Shown: piece by piece, positions 1 to 10,609 of the stretch | Numbering within the stretch: the stretch's first letter is position 1 | Layout of the letters: each line of letters begins with the position of its first letter | Assembly (NCBI GenBank): GCA_019054805.1 | Contig: JAHQIY010000011.1 | Coordinates: 2,299,001 to 2,363,000 of the forward strand | DNA: 64,000 nucleotides | Direction of reading: 5' to 3' | Source of the DNA: Brachionus manjavacas | Taxonomy: Eukaryota > Rotifera > Eurotatoria > Ploima > Brachionidae | The notes under the pieces: generated by a model | Told to the model about the DNA's origin: nothing | Databases searched by the model: none | Seen by the model: the letters and a program-made list of their open reading frames with translations, nothing else | Program-made: the position numbers and the translations under genes

Positions 1-748
1 ATTATCTTTTGATCTTCTTAAGTTTAGAGATAAACTTTTAGCATAGTTTACACCATTTACCAATTCTATATTTTCGACCTTGTGCACAATCTTATGCATT
101 TGGATCAAGTCACATCTTAATCGGCATTTCTCTTGTAAAGAAAAAAAAAGTTAAAAACAGTTGAACAACATAGAAATTAGACTGTTGAATTTTTAAAAAT
201 TCACATAAAAGTAATTCGGCCAACAAAACTGTGAGAAATGTGGCGATTGGATTTGTGGAGATTATTAGTCTCAAGGTTTGAGGCCAAATCAATTATATTA
301 ATACAACTTGTACAATTTTTTCAAGTATATTTAAATTAAAATATATTTTTCTTCAACTCTCTTTACTCATTTTATTAAAATTAAGAAAGCATAATTAAGC
401 TTACTGACATGTCACTAATGTCGAAACAAAAAATTCGAAAAACTGTCAATTTTAGGCTATTTTCGACATTAGTGACATGTCATTATATCATTTTTAAAAC
501 CAGTCTTCGATATTTAACGACATGTCACACTAGTTGGGTATCCGAACATTGCGACATCTCACTAAAATTAAGATTATACGTTTTATGAAGAACGGATGAA
601 ATTTATATCTTTCATCGATGAAATATTATGAATCTGCTCAATACTCATCGATGAAAATTCGATCAAATCTTTTTTTTCATTGATGCAACATCAAATTTTA
701 ATTGACTGGGCTACAATCCCAGTTAATGACTGATTTTTTGACGCATCT
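1..748. other. Non-coding spacer with a palindrome
   Basis: No gene is visible. The stretch is AT-rich with many stops in all frames. It holds the perfect 22-bp inverted repeat annotated separately (405-482) and further ACATGTC-type motifs near 519-560. Weak LINE similarity may begin just before 749. Confidence 0.6.
405..482. repeat. Perfect 22-bp inverted repeat (hairpin)
   Basis: The arm at 405-426 (TGACATGTCACTAATG...) is the exact reverse complement of the arm at 461-482, around a 34-nt spacer. A related, less perfect pair with the same GTGACATGTCACTA core lies at 33871-33964, and another ACATGTCAC copy at 520-530. This is probably the end or core of a small palindromic DNA transposon. 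Confidence 0.75.
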
Positions 749-1207
749 ATGCTTTCTAAATATCACTCAAACATAGATTCAAAGTTCATGCAAGGTTCAA
801 ATAGTGACTCTTCCTATTTTTTAAATATCTTGTTAGTATCTAACAAAAATATGACAACTGATTGGGGATTTAATAGTCTCATCGGAGTACCACAAGGATC
901 CGTACTTGGTCCAGTGCTATATATTATAATATAATATAATTATAATATAATTTATTTCAATGGTCTCCTTGAGAGCTTCAATAGTTTCTGTCTTGGATTT
1001 GCTGATGACTTGAAATAATTGATCTCTCTCTGAATTCTCGAACGTAGGATCATAAGAACTTCAGAAAGACCTCGATCTCCTAATGGAATGGACACAAAAT
1101 TGATCAACAAATCTAAACCTGAACAAATGTAAAGCAATGAACCTAGGAAAGAGCAAAGAAATAGCCAAATACTTATTATTAAACCAAAATATATATCAAA
1201 ATAAATG
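749..1207 (+). mobile_element. LINE reverse transcriptase fragment (5' part of split copy)
   Basis: The translated segment carries GVPQGSVLGPVLY, the conserved non-LTR RT palm motif, at about 880-925. About 80 bp later in another frame comes LGFADD, matching the FADD catalytic box. Beyond that, pieces reading EWTQ...LNLNK-like continue to about 1200 with frame changes and stops, so it is dead. The open frame is cut at about 1207 by a 1.56-kb inverted-repeat element, and LINE sequence resumes at about 2764. The clade (jockey/CR1/L2-like) is not resolved. Confidence 0.75.
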
Positions 1208-1357
1208 TGGTTTAATTTTTTGTGTTTGAATTAGAAAATGTATCCAATGTTGAACTAATATTGAAAAAGTGCGATGTTACAAATATTTTTTTCAGTCTCT
1301 AATAAAAAATTAATTTTAAGTTAATATATTGAAAATTCTTTTTTAACTTCTAAACAA

Positions 1358-1395
1358 TTCATTTATTTTTTTCCCGGAGCAAATGCTCCTTCAGA
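1358..1395 (-). repeat. LINE 3' tail with GGAGC hairpin
   Basis: On the minus strand this reads TTCTGAAGGAGC, then ATTT, then GCTCC, followed by an A-rich run. It forms a perfect 5-bp stem with a 4-nt loop (plus-strand 1376-1389). The same consensus, with different loop bases, ends LINE copies at 3827, 17928 and 40172. Confidence 0.7.
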
Positions 1396-1806
1396 ACTAA
1401 ATAAAAAGTTAAACAATATAAAATAAGATAAAAATGAATAAAAATAAAAAAAATAAAAAAAATAAAAAAAATATATATAAATATTTCATTTGATTAAAGT
1501 TTATATCTAATCGATGAAAACTGGATCTAGTCGGTTAGGTGAACCAAATTTCAATTATTATCCGAAAAATTCTTGTTCTCAGGTTTTGTGAACTATTGAT
1601 TCACTTAATTTTTTTGTTATAAATAGAACAAGGTTTTACCTGTTGCTCCGCTGCCAGAATAATAAAAATAAAAGAAAAAGAAATTAGTATTGATTATTAA
1701 ATTGATTAATTTATTTTATTTATTATTTTGAAAAATTCTTATTAAAAATTGATTTTAAAGAATTTTTCATAAGTGCCGATTAAATGATTTAATGAATATT
1801 TCTGTA

Positions 1807-2109
1807 CAGTATGTCACAAAAAGTTAGAATCAAACTTTTTTTTCTATTTGATTGTTTTTTTGTTCATTATTTCGTTAACTTGGCTATTTCTCTTTCAGTC
1901 TTTGTCTGATTTTTCAAAAAACATGGAATTTGCCATCTCTGTTGATCAGTTAGTTTATTTTTACCCATTTTTTCTCTATTTTGTCAGATATTTGGGTAGT
2001 CTTACTTTAAAAAAGCTATCATTTGAAAAAAACTCATAGTTAACGATTTTTTTAATTGCAAAAAAACAATATTTTTTTCAACTTGATTCTAACTTTTTGT
2101 TACTTACTG
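1807..2109. mobile_element. Tc1/mariner-type MITE flanked by TA
   Basis: The left terminus CAGTATGTCACAAAAAGTTA and right terminus (reverse complement CAGTAAGTAACAAAAAGTTA) are near-identical inverted repeats about 27 bp long. They are flanked by TA at 1805-1806 and 2110-2111, the mariner/Tc1 target duplication. The 303-bp interior has no transposase. It sits inside the larger inverted-repeat element (1208-2763). A copy missing its right end is at 42117-42330. Confidence 0.8.
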
Positions 2110-2763
2110 TACAAACAACATTTCTTGTAAGAAAAACTTGAATGAATGAATTTCAATGAGTTTGAATGTTTTTGTCTTTTCTTAATTTTTTAATTAAAAT
2201 TTATTTTTAATTTGTAAAAAAATTAATAAATATTATATATTTGTAATCTAAAAAATGGATTAAGACAATTATAAAAGCAATATATTAAATATTAAAGTTA
2301 GTTATCGTTAAGTATATGCATGAAAATTTTACTTTTTTTCACACATTTGAGTTTTAAATATTAAGATTAGGTGAACTAATAGTTCATAAAACCTGAGAAC
2401 AAGAATTGTACCAGTAATTGGAAACCATAGTTTACCTAAGCGATTATGCCCGAAAAACTTTGTTTTCTTCCTATAAAATTTTGACTTTAGTGATAATTTA
2501 CTTTCGTTTGGTTCATTTTAACAAATACTTGAAAACTAAAAAACAGAGCGTTGATAGTTTTTATACCACAAACATATCTCTAAGAATCGTCAAATCACAA
2601 ACCCAGTCAAAATTTATAAAAAAATTTTTTTTTCATGTTTGCATTATTAACTTAAATTTTTTTTTTTTATTTGAAACTGAAAAAAATATTTGAAACATCG
2701 CACTTTTTCAAATTTATTTCAACATTGGATGCATATTGTAATTCAAACACAAAAAATTAAACC

Positions 2764-3164
2764 ATATATATATATATATAAATATATCTCATTTCCTAGA
2801 GGAGATAAAAAAAGAAAAGGATTTGGGTGTTTTTATACCAAATTATCTCAAATGGAATAAACAATGTACTGTAGCAGCTATGAAAGCTAACCTAATACTG
2901 GGTCAAATAAGAGATTCTTTTAAGAACCTCGGCCGAGAATCATTAAGACTTCGCTATACATCACTTGTGAGACCCCATCTGGAGTATGCAGTAGGAACCT
3001 GGAGTCCGTATTTAAAAAAAAGACATTAAAATTCTTGAAAAAGTGCAAAGAAGAGCGACAAAACTGATTGATTATACCAAAACTAAGTCTTATGAAGACA
3101 GATTGAAATACTTAAATCTAATGTGTGATGAGGACATCACTGTGTATGAACTCGGTTCGCTGTG
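2764..3164 (+). mobile_element. LINE RT C-terminal fragment (second half of split copy)
   Basis: The frame from 2823 reads LGVFIP...LKWNKQ, then RYTSLVRPHLEYAVGTWSP, the typical post-palm thumb motif of LINE RTs. A one-base frame change near 3029 leads into KVQRRATKLI and YEDRLKYLNL. It continues the RT cut at 1207. Homology stops at about 3164 where another insertion starts, and resumes at about 3520. Confidence 0.8.
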
Positions 3165-3519
3165 CAGTTGCATGCACTCGTATTTCATATTTATATTTTA
3201 TATTTATTTATTTCATTTTTACTCATATTTCTTTTATATAAAATGTGATTTATATTTCCGCCCGGTGTTCAGTCTACGACGACAACCGGGCCCGGTTTTC
3301 TTTTTAGAATTAATAAAATTATATAAACGACAGTTTACTTTATTTTATAATGAAACTTAAAAATCGTCGTCTAAGGAGAGACCTAATTCAAATATAAAAA
3401 TTTTTAAAAGGTCTCGAAAAAATAATAATAATTTATTCAGTAAACATGGGTGATGTAAAAAAATAAAATAAGAAAATAAAAAAGTAAATTAAAGTGAAGT
3501 TTTCGTTAACAAATGGTAT
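3165..3519. mobile_element. Secondary insertion inside the LINE C-terminus
   Basis: LINE coding similarity is interrupted here and picks up again at 3520. The insert has a GC-rich patch with an inverted repeat (CCCGG...CCGGG near 3262-3292). On the minus strand it ends in TTTACTGAATAAAT plus an (AAT)n run at 3420-3452; the same TTTACTGAATAAATAAAT ending is seen at 25856-25882 (minus). This suggests a minus-strand retroposon tail. The exact boundaries are uncertain. Confidence 0.45.
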
Positions 3520-3856
3520 CAATTTCGCTTGTGATTTAAAAAACTTAAGAAGATCTCATGACAATAGATTAATCCGAGAAATAAATCGCAAAGAATCTTT
3601 AAGATGTAATTTTTTAACAAATTGCTGTGTAAAATTATGGAACAGCTTTTGAGTGAATGCTGTTAGTGCGCAAACAATAGAAAGCTTTAGAGCAATCATT
3701 GACAAGCAGTCAGAATGTAAAAAAAAAATATATAATTTATTACATATCTATTTATCTTTTCTTTAAATTATTTTATTTTATCTTTTTTTTTACTTTATTT
3801 TTATTTTATTGTTTTTAATTCTGAGGGAGCTCAAGCTCGACAAACAAATAAATAAA
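3520..3856 (+). mobile_element. LINE 3' end with terminal hairpin and (AAATA) tail
   Basis: Translation gives LRRSHDNRLI...FLTNCCVKLWNS, the short conserved region that closes many LINE ORFs, then a stop. The element ends with CTGAGG, the hairpin GAGC-TCAA-GCTC (3827-3838) and ACAAATAAATAAAT. This is the end of the LINE that begins at 749. Confidence 0.75.
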
Positions 3857-3900
3857 TTGACAATGAAGTTTTTGTAATGGTGAAAAGCAAAGTCTGCCAA

Positions 3901-3954
3901 AGCCTTAGTTTATAAGGCTAAACGCTTTCGAGCGTTGGTGATAGAAATATCTAT
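3901..3954 (+). repeat. Cluster of three perfect short hairpins
   Basis: Three hairpins stand in a row: AGCCTT-loop-AAGGCT (3901-3919), AACGCT-TTCG-AGCGTT (3921-3936) and ATAGA-AATA-TCTAT (3941-3954), followed by (ACT)n at 3966-3976. The same folds exist on either strand. It could be the structured 3' end of a retroposon or a small structured RNA. No second copy was recognised in this window. Confidence 0.5.
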
Positions 3955-4080
3955 ACTGCAGACACTACTACTACTATCGTAAAACCAGTGGGTTATTTGA
4001 TGATTTTTCGATGAACTTCGCTAATTCCTCGATGAAACATTAAAAAAGAAGCTAGAAATAAGGGACACGAAAAAAAAGAA

Positions 4081-4766
4081 GCTCACCCATCAAGGTAGCG
4101 CCAAAAATCAATAGGAGAAGAACTTTTTTTCAAAATACTAACTTTATTAAATAAAACAATAAAAAAATGTTACATCTCTATGCAAGTTCATCTAAATAAA
4201 TTAAAAATCTAATTTAATTTTTTTTCTCAATTAGAAAAAAACCAAAAAAAAAAAATTGAACAAAAAAAAAGCAACGAGTTTTGGTTCTTCGTTAGGAACG
4301 TGTGTGTTTGGTGTGCGCCAATAAATTGGTGACTCGAGATGACTTTAAAAGCAAAATAATAATTACTAAAAACAATGTTTATTAAATAAATTAATCTATG
4401 TATAAATATAAATCACCGGCAAATTTAAATCAACTTTGTACACATTCATTTGAAATTTACACAGCAAAAAATGTGCTCTTCTCTTTTATAAAGTTTCATA
4501 CATAACAAATTATACAAATCGAAAATTCGATGACTTGTCCAACACTCACAACAACACAATTAGATCTATGCTCATTTGTACAACGCAAGCCATCGAACTA
4601 TTCTCATTTACAAGACCCTAATGACTAAATTTATAATTTTAATTTTTAATTGCTTTTTTGTTGCTGCTGTTGCTATTGTTGATATTAATTCTGGTTTAAT
4701 TTATTATCTGGCTGATACTAAAATACATTTGGAATTATTCTAAAAAGGATGCTGCTGCTAGCTGGT
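4081..4766 (-). other. Probable 3' UTR of the Tob gene
   Basis: This AT-rich stretch lies directly downstream of the Tob stop codon. It has CAG/TTG-rich patches and several minus-strand AATAAA signals (for example plus-strand TTTATT at about 4377 and 4141). No other gene is visible. Confidence 0.5.
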
Positions 4767-6092
4767 CTAGAAATGTTTTTGCTGAGCTTGGTGCACTGGC
4801 TGTGCACACTTTTTGTTGCTTTTGAAGTTGGCGCGGTGCTTGGACTTGGGCGGCGAGGCGGCCAGCTGTGCGCCAGTGGGCGACGTGCCGACCAGGCCCA
4901 TGGACTGGTAGGCCGCGTAGGCCTGGGCCACCGCTGCCGGATTGTTCTGGTTCGAGTGGCTCAACAAGCCCGCTTTTTTCAAACGCTCTGTTTGCATCTT
5001 TTGCAGAGCCAGTGCGTTGTACAATCTGTTCAGCTTGTAGTAGTAGGGAAAGGACTCGACGTAGCCGCAGTAGGAAGAGTCGCGCTTGGACTCGCTCTTT
5101 CTGTTCGGCTTGCCGCTTGACTTGCTCTTTTCCTCCTCGCTGTCGGACACTTTTTTGGGCGTCTGCACCTCGTCCAAGTCGGTCTGGGTGAACACAGAGC
5201 TCGAGCTGGCAGTGTCGGCGGTGTCGGCGGCCAAAAGGCCGTCGAACGCAAAGCTAAAGTTGCCAAAGTAGCTCGAGTTGGTGACCAGTGAGTTGGGCGT
5301 GTCGCTGCGCTCCGACGACGTGTCCGAGCTTTTCATGAAGTCAAAATTCAGAAAGTTCAAATTGTCGTGGTCTCGCGGCTGAAAGAGGTCGCCGCGGGGC
5401 AGCCAGGCCAGCTGGTTGTGCTCGGAGCCGAACGAGGAGGCGCACGATGACGACGACGACGAAAAGTAGTTGGTGTCGGCGCCGGCCGACAGCCGGTCAA
5501 AAATGGGCATGGTGGACGAATTGGCCCTCTTGGTCAACGGCGGGCTTATCGTTCTTTTTTCCATGGACAGGCTCGAGGTGTCCAGGTGAAGGTCAGTGAG
5601 CGAAAAGGCGATGTCGATGAGCTCGTGGTTGGAGCTGTTCTGGCGGATGAAGGCGGTCAGGTTGTCGTCGAAAATTTTGTCTGAATTTTGGACTATTAGT
5701 TTGGCGCGGGCGGCCTCGCGCTCCGCACTCTTGTCCACCTTGGCTATTGTGTACGTGTAGCCGACGAGGTCGCCGAAGCGCACCGACACCTCGCCCGGGT
5801 CTATCCACAGGGTGAAGTCGTCGGGCAGGCCCAGCTGGCTCAGCGACAGGCTCATGTCGCTCAAGATCGAGCTGATGCTCGCGTCCACGTACTGCTCGCT
5901 CCGCTTCAGCCTCAAGCAGCGGAACGCCTGGCCCTTCATCGGGTTCCACTCGTACCAATGGTTGGCGTAGCGTCTCTCCAATGTGTCGGTGAGTCTGGCG
6001 CCGAACTCGTCGATCTGTGACTGCTCCATCTGGCCGTACTTGGCCAAAAATTGGCGCAGAAAGTTTACACCTTCGCCTATTTCCTCTTTCAT
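4767..6092 (-). CDS. Tob/BTG family antiproliferative protein
   Basis: Single open frame of 441 residues with no intron. The N-terminal ~120 residues are a BTG/Tob domain: YANHWYEWNPMKGQAFRC corresponds to family signature 1 and LPDDFTLWIDPGEVSVRFG to signature 2. In the family this domain binds the CCR4-NOT deadenylase subunits CNOT7/8, linking it to mRNA decay and to restraint of proliferation. The long C-terminal tail (from about residue 130) is low-complexity, Ser/Asp-rich, with an SSSSS run and a Lys/Ser patch near 330-345. A Tob-like length favours Tob over the short BTGs. I see no clear PAM2 (PABP-binding) motif, which vertebrate Tob1/2 carry. The CDS is far more GC-rich than its flanks. 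Long ORFs on the opposite strand here are shadows. Confidence 0.92.
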   Translation of the reverse strand: MKEEIGEGVNFLRQFLAKYGQMEQSQIDEFGARLTDTLERRYANHWYEWNPMKGQAFRCLRLKRSEQYVDASISSILSDMSLSLSQLGLPDDFTLWIDPGEVSVRFGDLVGYTYTIAKVDKSAEREAARAKLIVQNSDKIFDDNLTAFIRQNSSNHELIDIAFSLTDLHLDTSSLSMEKRTISPPLTKRANSSTMPIFDRLSAGADTNYFSSSSSSCASSFGSEHNQLAWLPRGDLFQPRDHDNLNFLNFDFMKSSDTSSERSDTPNSLVTNSSYFGNFSFAFDGLLAADTADTASSSSVFTQTDLDEVQTPKKVSDSEEEKSKSSGKPNRKSESKRDSSYCGYVESFPYYYKLNRLYNALALQKMQTERLKKAGLLSHSNQNNPAAVAQAYAAYQSMGLVGTSPTGAQLAASPPKSKHRANFKSNKKCAQPVHQAQQKHF

Positions 6093-6850
6093 GATTTTGT
6101 CTATGACTTGTTTTTTTTTTTTTATTCACAAAAAAAATCTAAAGAAAATTGAGAGAAAAAATGAGGTTTTTTTTTGATTTTTTTTATTTATTGTTGAAAA
6201 GAAAAAAAGAAAAAAAAGAGAGAAATTAAAAAGTGACGACTAAATTTAAAAAGTGTCCGTGCTAAAAATATGCGCGCCTATTTTAAGGGCTCTTATTGTG
6301 CAATTGGATTTGTTAAATTAGCCGGCGCCAAATGATGACGACGATGACTAAGCAAGAGATTGCGAGCAAAGCATGCTCTTTACCTAGCACATTAGAAACA
6401 AAATGCGAAATTTCATAATTTTGTTGTTAAACACAGGGATTATGCTTTTGAAAATGAATAATTTAAATTTGAAATAAATTGCGCAAATGTAAATGAAAAC
6501 CTATTTGTTGGATAGAATAGACATTTTACGTGTTATGAAACGCGTTCACATAATGTCTCTTAAATAAGTGCGAAATTTTCCTGCTCACTCGATTTCCTCT
6601 TCTCTCTTTTTTTTTCTTCGTCTCCATTCGCTTCCTCTCCAGAGCACTCTCTCGCTTTCGCATGTGCGTCAATAGCTAGATCCATGCACATTTATTTAAA
6701 TTAAAGAGACCAAATACCTGAAATAAATACCCTTTCAATTATTTATATAATCAATATTTGATAATCTTAGAAAGTTTGCTCAGGATCACGCGCCCTGTCC
6801 GTAACTTGACACCCTAGTCAGAACTGCTTTGAAGAAAAAAATACTTTTTT
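6093..6850. promoter_or_regulatory. Upstream region of Tob
   Basis: Upstream on the minus strand of the Tob ATG is a run of A/T homopolymers (6108-6220), then a moderately mixed sequence with GC-containing patches (GCGCGCC at about 6271, GCCGGCGCC at about 6321). No ORF is seen. Promoter function is inferred from position only. Confidence 0.3.
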
Positions 6851-9800
6851 ATTTATTTATTTTGAAACTGTAGTCATAATTTATATGTAAAACAAAACAT
6901 ATGATATAAAGTTAGGAGAACACCTACGTGCAGGGAAACTGGCATATTGATTTGATTGTCTCTGCAAGTATCAGCTCAGGGACACCTACGAGCCTAATTA
7001 AATTCAAGTACGTCAAAGGATAAAAACTGAATTAAATTTTTTCTAGATAATAAATTTTTTATATTCTAATCCATGTCATCTACCTAAACCAGAATGAAAA
7101 ATACTTTTTTTATTTTCTCAATTTGACTTTGTTTTTTATACAAGTCACTGTTGCTAAGCAAATAAATATTTTGTTCCCAATTTTTCCGTGCTAAATTCAT
7201 ATCTGTAAATATGTTTTTCCAGTTATTGCGTTGACTGTTAATTATTTTAGCCAATGTTCTAGAAAAGCTGGATCTATTGCGCACCAATTCAGTGACAAAA
7301 ACAAAACCCAGGTAGAGCTCATACCTGTGCTGTCCTAGTTGAAAACCCTGGCCACTTTTGTGCGCCAAGACAAACTCAGAAATTTTCTTAAATACTAATG
7401 GATTACTAAATTGGAAATATAAATATTTTGATTTTAGATGAAACGGAATTTAGTGCTAGACAACTTGGGACATGCAATTTCGTTGCAATTTATTTGGGCG
7501 TAGACTAAACATTAACTTATGCAAAATTTCAAGTCATAAAGTAATCATGAACGAAATAAAAAAATAAAATTTATTCACTCTTACATTTTGTTATATAATT
7601 CTGACATTTGGTTGCATCACTGGGAATTTATTATGAAATATTTCAGACATGTAAGCAAATTTCATCATCGATTGATGGCGCATTTGGATTATTTAAGTGC
7701 GCAATTTTTAAATTTTGAAAAATAAATGCGAAATGCTCGAATTTATAAGGAATAATTTCTAATCAAAGATAAGATAAATACTTGGCAAAAGCCATTCTTT
7801 CAAAGTCCTTTAATCTTTCTTTACTTGAAAACAAAATGACTCAACTGTTGCATAAATGAGACAAACTGAATTGAGCTTTTCATGACTCCGATAAAAAAAA
7901 GAGAGAGAGAGTTTATTTATTATTATTATTATTATGCCAGCCCATCACTTCAGTTTAACGTGATTTAAATAATTAAAAATCATGCATGATATGTAATTAT
8001 TTGGCATGACTTTAAACGCCCAAATAAATTCCAAAACTTAAAACTCAAAAATTATTAAATGCACCTTTTTTATTCTCCCAAAGTCTCTCGACAGTCTCCA
8101 GGGTTGGAAGAGAAAATTTATTTTTTGGACAAAAAAATCAAATAATTTTCTGCTTTAAAATTTTGAACTAAGCAAAATTTTCAAATAGAGAATTTTTTTT
8201 ATAAATAGAATTTGAACCCTTGATTTGTGTCATTTTTACAGTAATTTACCTTTTTTGAATAAAATTTGAGATTTTTTTTTCTTCTCCCGAGTCTCTCTTT
8301 TTTTGTGCCCAATTTAACACTAAACTTTTTTTCTGTATTTTCAAAATTAATCTAGATCTTGCCTAATTTTTATTGCATAATGGGGATTATGTTGCTCCTG
8401 AGCTTTTCTAATCTTGCTAAGAGTACACTCATGACCAAATTGAAATTTAAATCAATAACCGTGAAAACATGATTCTTCTGACTCATGTATAAAATGATAT
8501 TTACCTAGCCAATTATTCACATAATAAAATCAAGATATAAAAATATCAAATTTTGAATGAAAATTATTTTTATACTTAAATATATATTTGATGAGCAATT
8601 ATTTTTTAAATGACTAATTTAGATTATTTTTAAATAGGAATAAAATGTTTTTAATGACTAAATTAGAATGTTAAATACGTACCAAAATTTTCGTCAAAAG
8701 ATCCAACTCATCCCAACAACTAAAAATAAAATTAAATAAAAAAATTCTTTTTATCTATCTATAAGTAAATTCAAGCAATTCAGATAAAAAAAATTCGAAT
8801 CTTTCAATTTTTAATTCGAAAAAATTAAATCTATCAAATTTTTCTTATTTTAATGAACTTCTAAAATCAAGGGTATTTTTTCAAAATAAATATTGAAAGG
8901 TTTGTTTACTTTAAATTATAATTTAAAATATTATAATAAAAAAATTGACAAAAAGATTTATATTTGAGAATAATTATTGTGACCAAGAATCGCAAAAATA
9001 TTTGAAGTAATTTTTTTCGATTCATCTAGACTAATTTTTAATTTGGTTTTGATTGATTTTTTCTTTTTTTGATAAGAATTGAAAAAAAAGATTAAAAATA
9101 GAATTGAATACAGTAACAATTTTTAAAATTCTAAGAAAACAAATTGAGGGTTATCTCGCTTATACTATCTTAATCTCAATTTTGAAAGTAATCTTGATAA
9201 ATCAAGTTGCTAAGAAAAACCTTTTTGATAAAAAATAATCTAAAAAGAATATTATTTATTTAAAAATTATGCCTTTAGTATTGAAAGAGTTTATATAATT
9301 CCTATAGATTGCTACATTTATTTAAAAAAATAATATTTTCTCTTTCGACTATACCTAGAAATCTTTTTGGTGAAAAAATGTGTCTGGATTTAATAAAGAA
9401 TCAGTTGATAGTTTATTTAGATAAATAAGATGAAAAAATTACTGTCAAAAACACTAGATGAAACATATGCTCCCAATTTAAAATAAGCTTAAAGACTTTT
9501 TAAGGTAGCATTGGTTAAATTTATTTTATAGATCATTTTTGTTCTTTATAGGAAAATATGGTAAAAATTTAAAATTTTTTTAAAAATTTAAAATTGTTTT
9601 AAAAATTTTCTTAACAAACTTAAATTAGATACTCTACATGACGGCAGAATTGGAAAAAAAATTAAAAAATTTATTTTTGTGAATACCTTCTCACACTTGT
9701 CGTGTTATTTTAATTGCTCACCTTCGCCAGAGTCAAAAATGTACTTCTAAAACGAAAAATGAAAGTGGCTAAAAAATTAAATCTTTTTGGTAAGTGCTAA

Positions 9801-10609
9801 ATAATCAATTAGCTTGATACGTCACATAATTTTTACATGATACGTGGAAAATGAGTATTAATTTTTTGAAAAAAAGTTCTTGCAAAAATATTTAAAAATA
9901 TTAAAAAGCATTTAGATATTGAAATAAATTTTTTAAATGAAATGGTTTGTTTTACACGTGAAATTAAATATTTTTAATGTTAAAAGTATGTTCTTGGATA
10001 TGACGTTCTTGGAAAAGGTTTCAAGTGATCTGAGCATTAATAACCTGATGTAAATATGTAATAATTTCACTTGAACATATGTTACTTGAACTTTTTAAGA
10101 TCGATTGAAAATTATTAAAAAATAAATTAATTTATCTTTGAATCCAATTCGAAATTTATGTCACTAAAAAGTTCTTTAATTGAATTCATAAAAAAACAAA
10201 AATTATTTCGGAGACGCAAAAAGAATTGAGCAAGTCTTATATTTTTAGAGCTGAATAATTCTTTTCGGCGACTTACTCAAAAATTCCTTTACAAGTAAAA
10301 TGGAAACAATTATTAAAATTAATTCTATGACTAAGTGTGAAATTATCAATTGACCAAGTCAAAAATTCATTAATGTTTTTAGATTTAAAAATCTAGCCTT
10401 AATAATGAATTGACCATTTTTATCTTGAGAATTCGAGATAATTAAATTCATTTTTTAAATTTAATCATTGATATGACGGCTTAATATTTTACCTTTTCAA
10501 TATTTATTTGATAAAGCAATCTTTATCAAAAAAAATTAAAATTTAATGGCTCTTTTTTTTTTGGCAAATAATGTTTTGGTACCGCTATTTTGATAAAAAC
10601 TCTTCTAAT

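Larger units (their letters stand above)
1208..2763. mobile_element. Inverted-repeat (foldback) DNA element inserted in the LINE
   Basis: The outer arm at 1208-1300 (TGGTTTAATTTTTTGTGTTT...) is the approximate reverse complement of 2668-2763. A second arm pair, 1555-1612 and 2365-2420, contains TTCTTGTTCTCAGGTTTT and its complement. The element interrupts an RT reading frame whose halves lie directly on either side, so it inserted into the LINE. No transposase is visible inside, so it is non-autonomous. The same outer terminus occurs at 52968-53035, and the internal part recurs at 42071-42568. I could not define a target-site duplication because both flanks are AT repeats. Confidence 0.75.

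Noticed and set aside
1805..2369. Two MITE copies as host promoter elements
   Set aside because: TA-flanked Tc1-like ends and a second truncated copy at 42 kb show they are transposon sequence.
4749..5191. Long plus-strand ORFs over the Tob gene
   Set aside because: They are antisense shadows of a GC-rich CDS whose minus-strand product has clear BTG motifs.
7084..7368. 94-codon minus-strand ORF
   Set aside because: No recognisable motif, non-ATG start and AT-driven composition; nothing around it supports a gene.
7914..7934. CRISPR-like or tandem gene repeat
   Set aside because: It is a simple (TTA)n microsatellite; no spaced repeats of constant length occur anywhere in the window.
8190..8240. 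Another tRNA B-box (GGGTTCAAATTC on the minus strand)
   Set aside because: No A-box or cloverleaf partner could be drawn.
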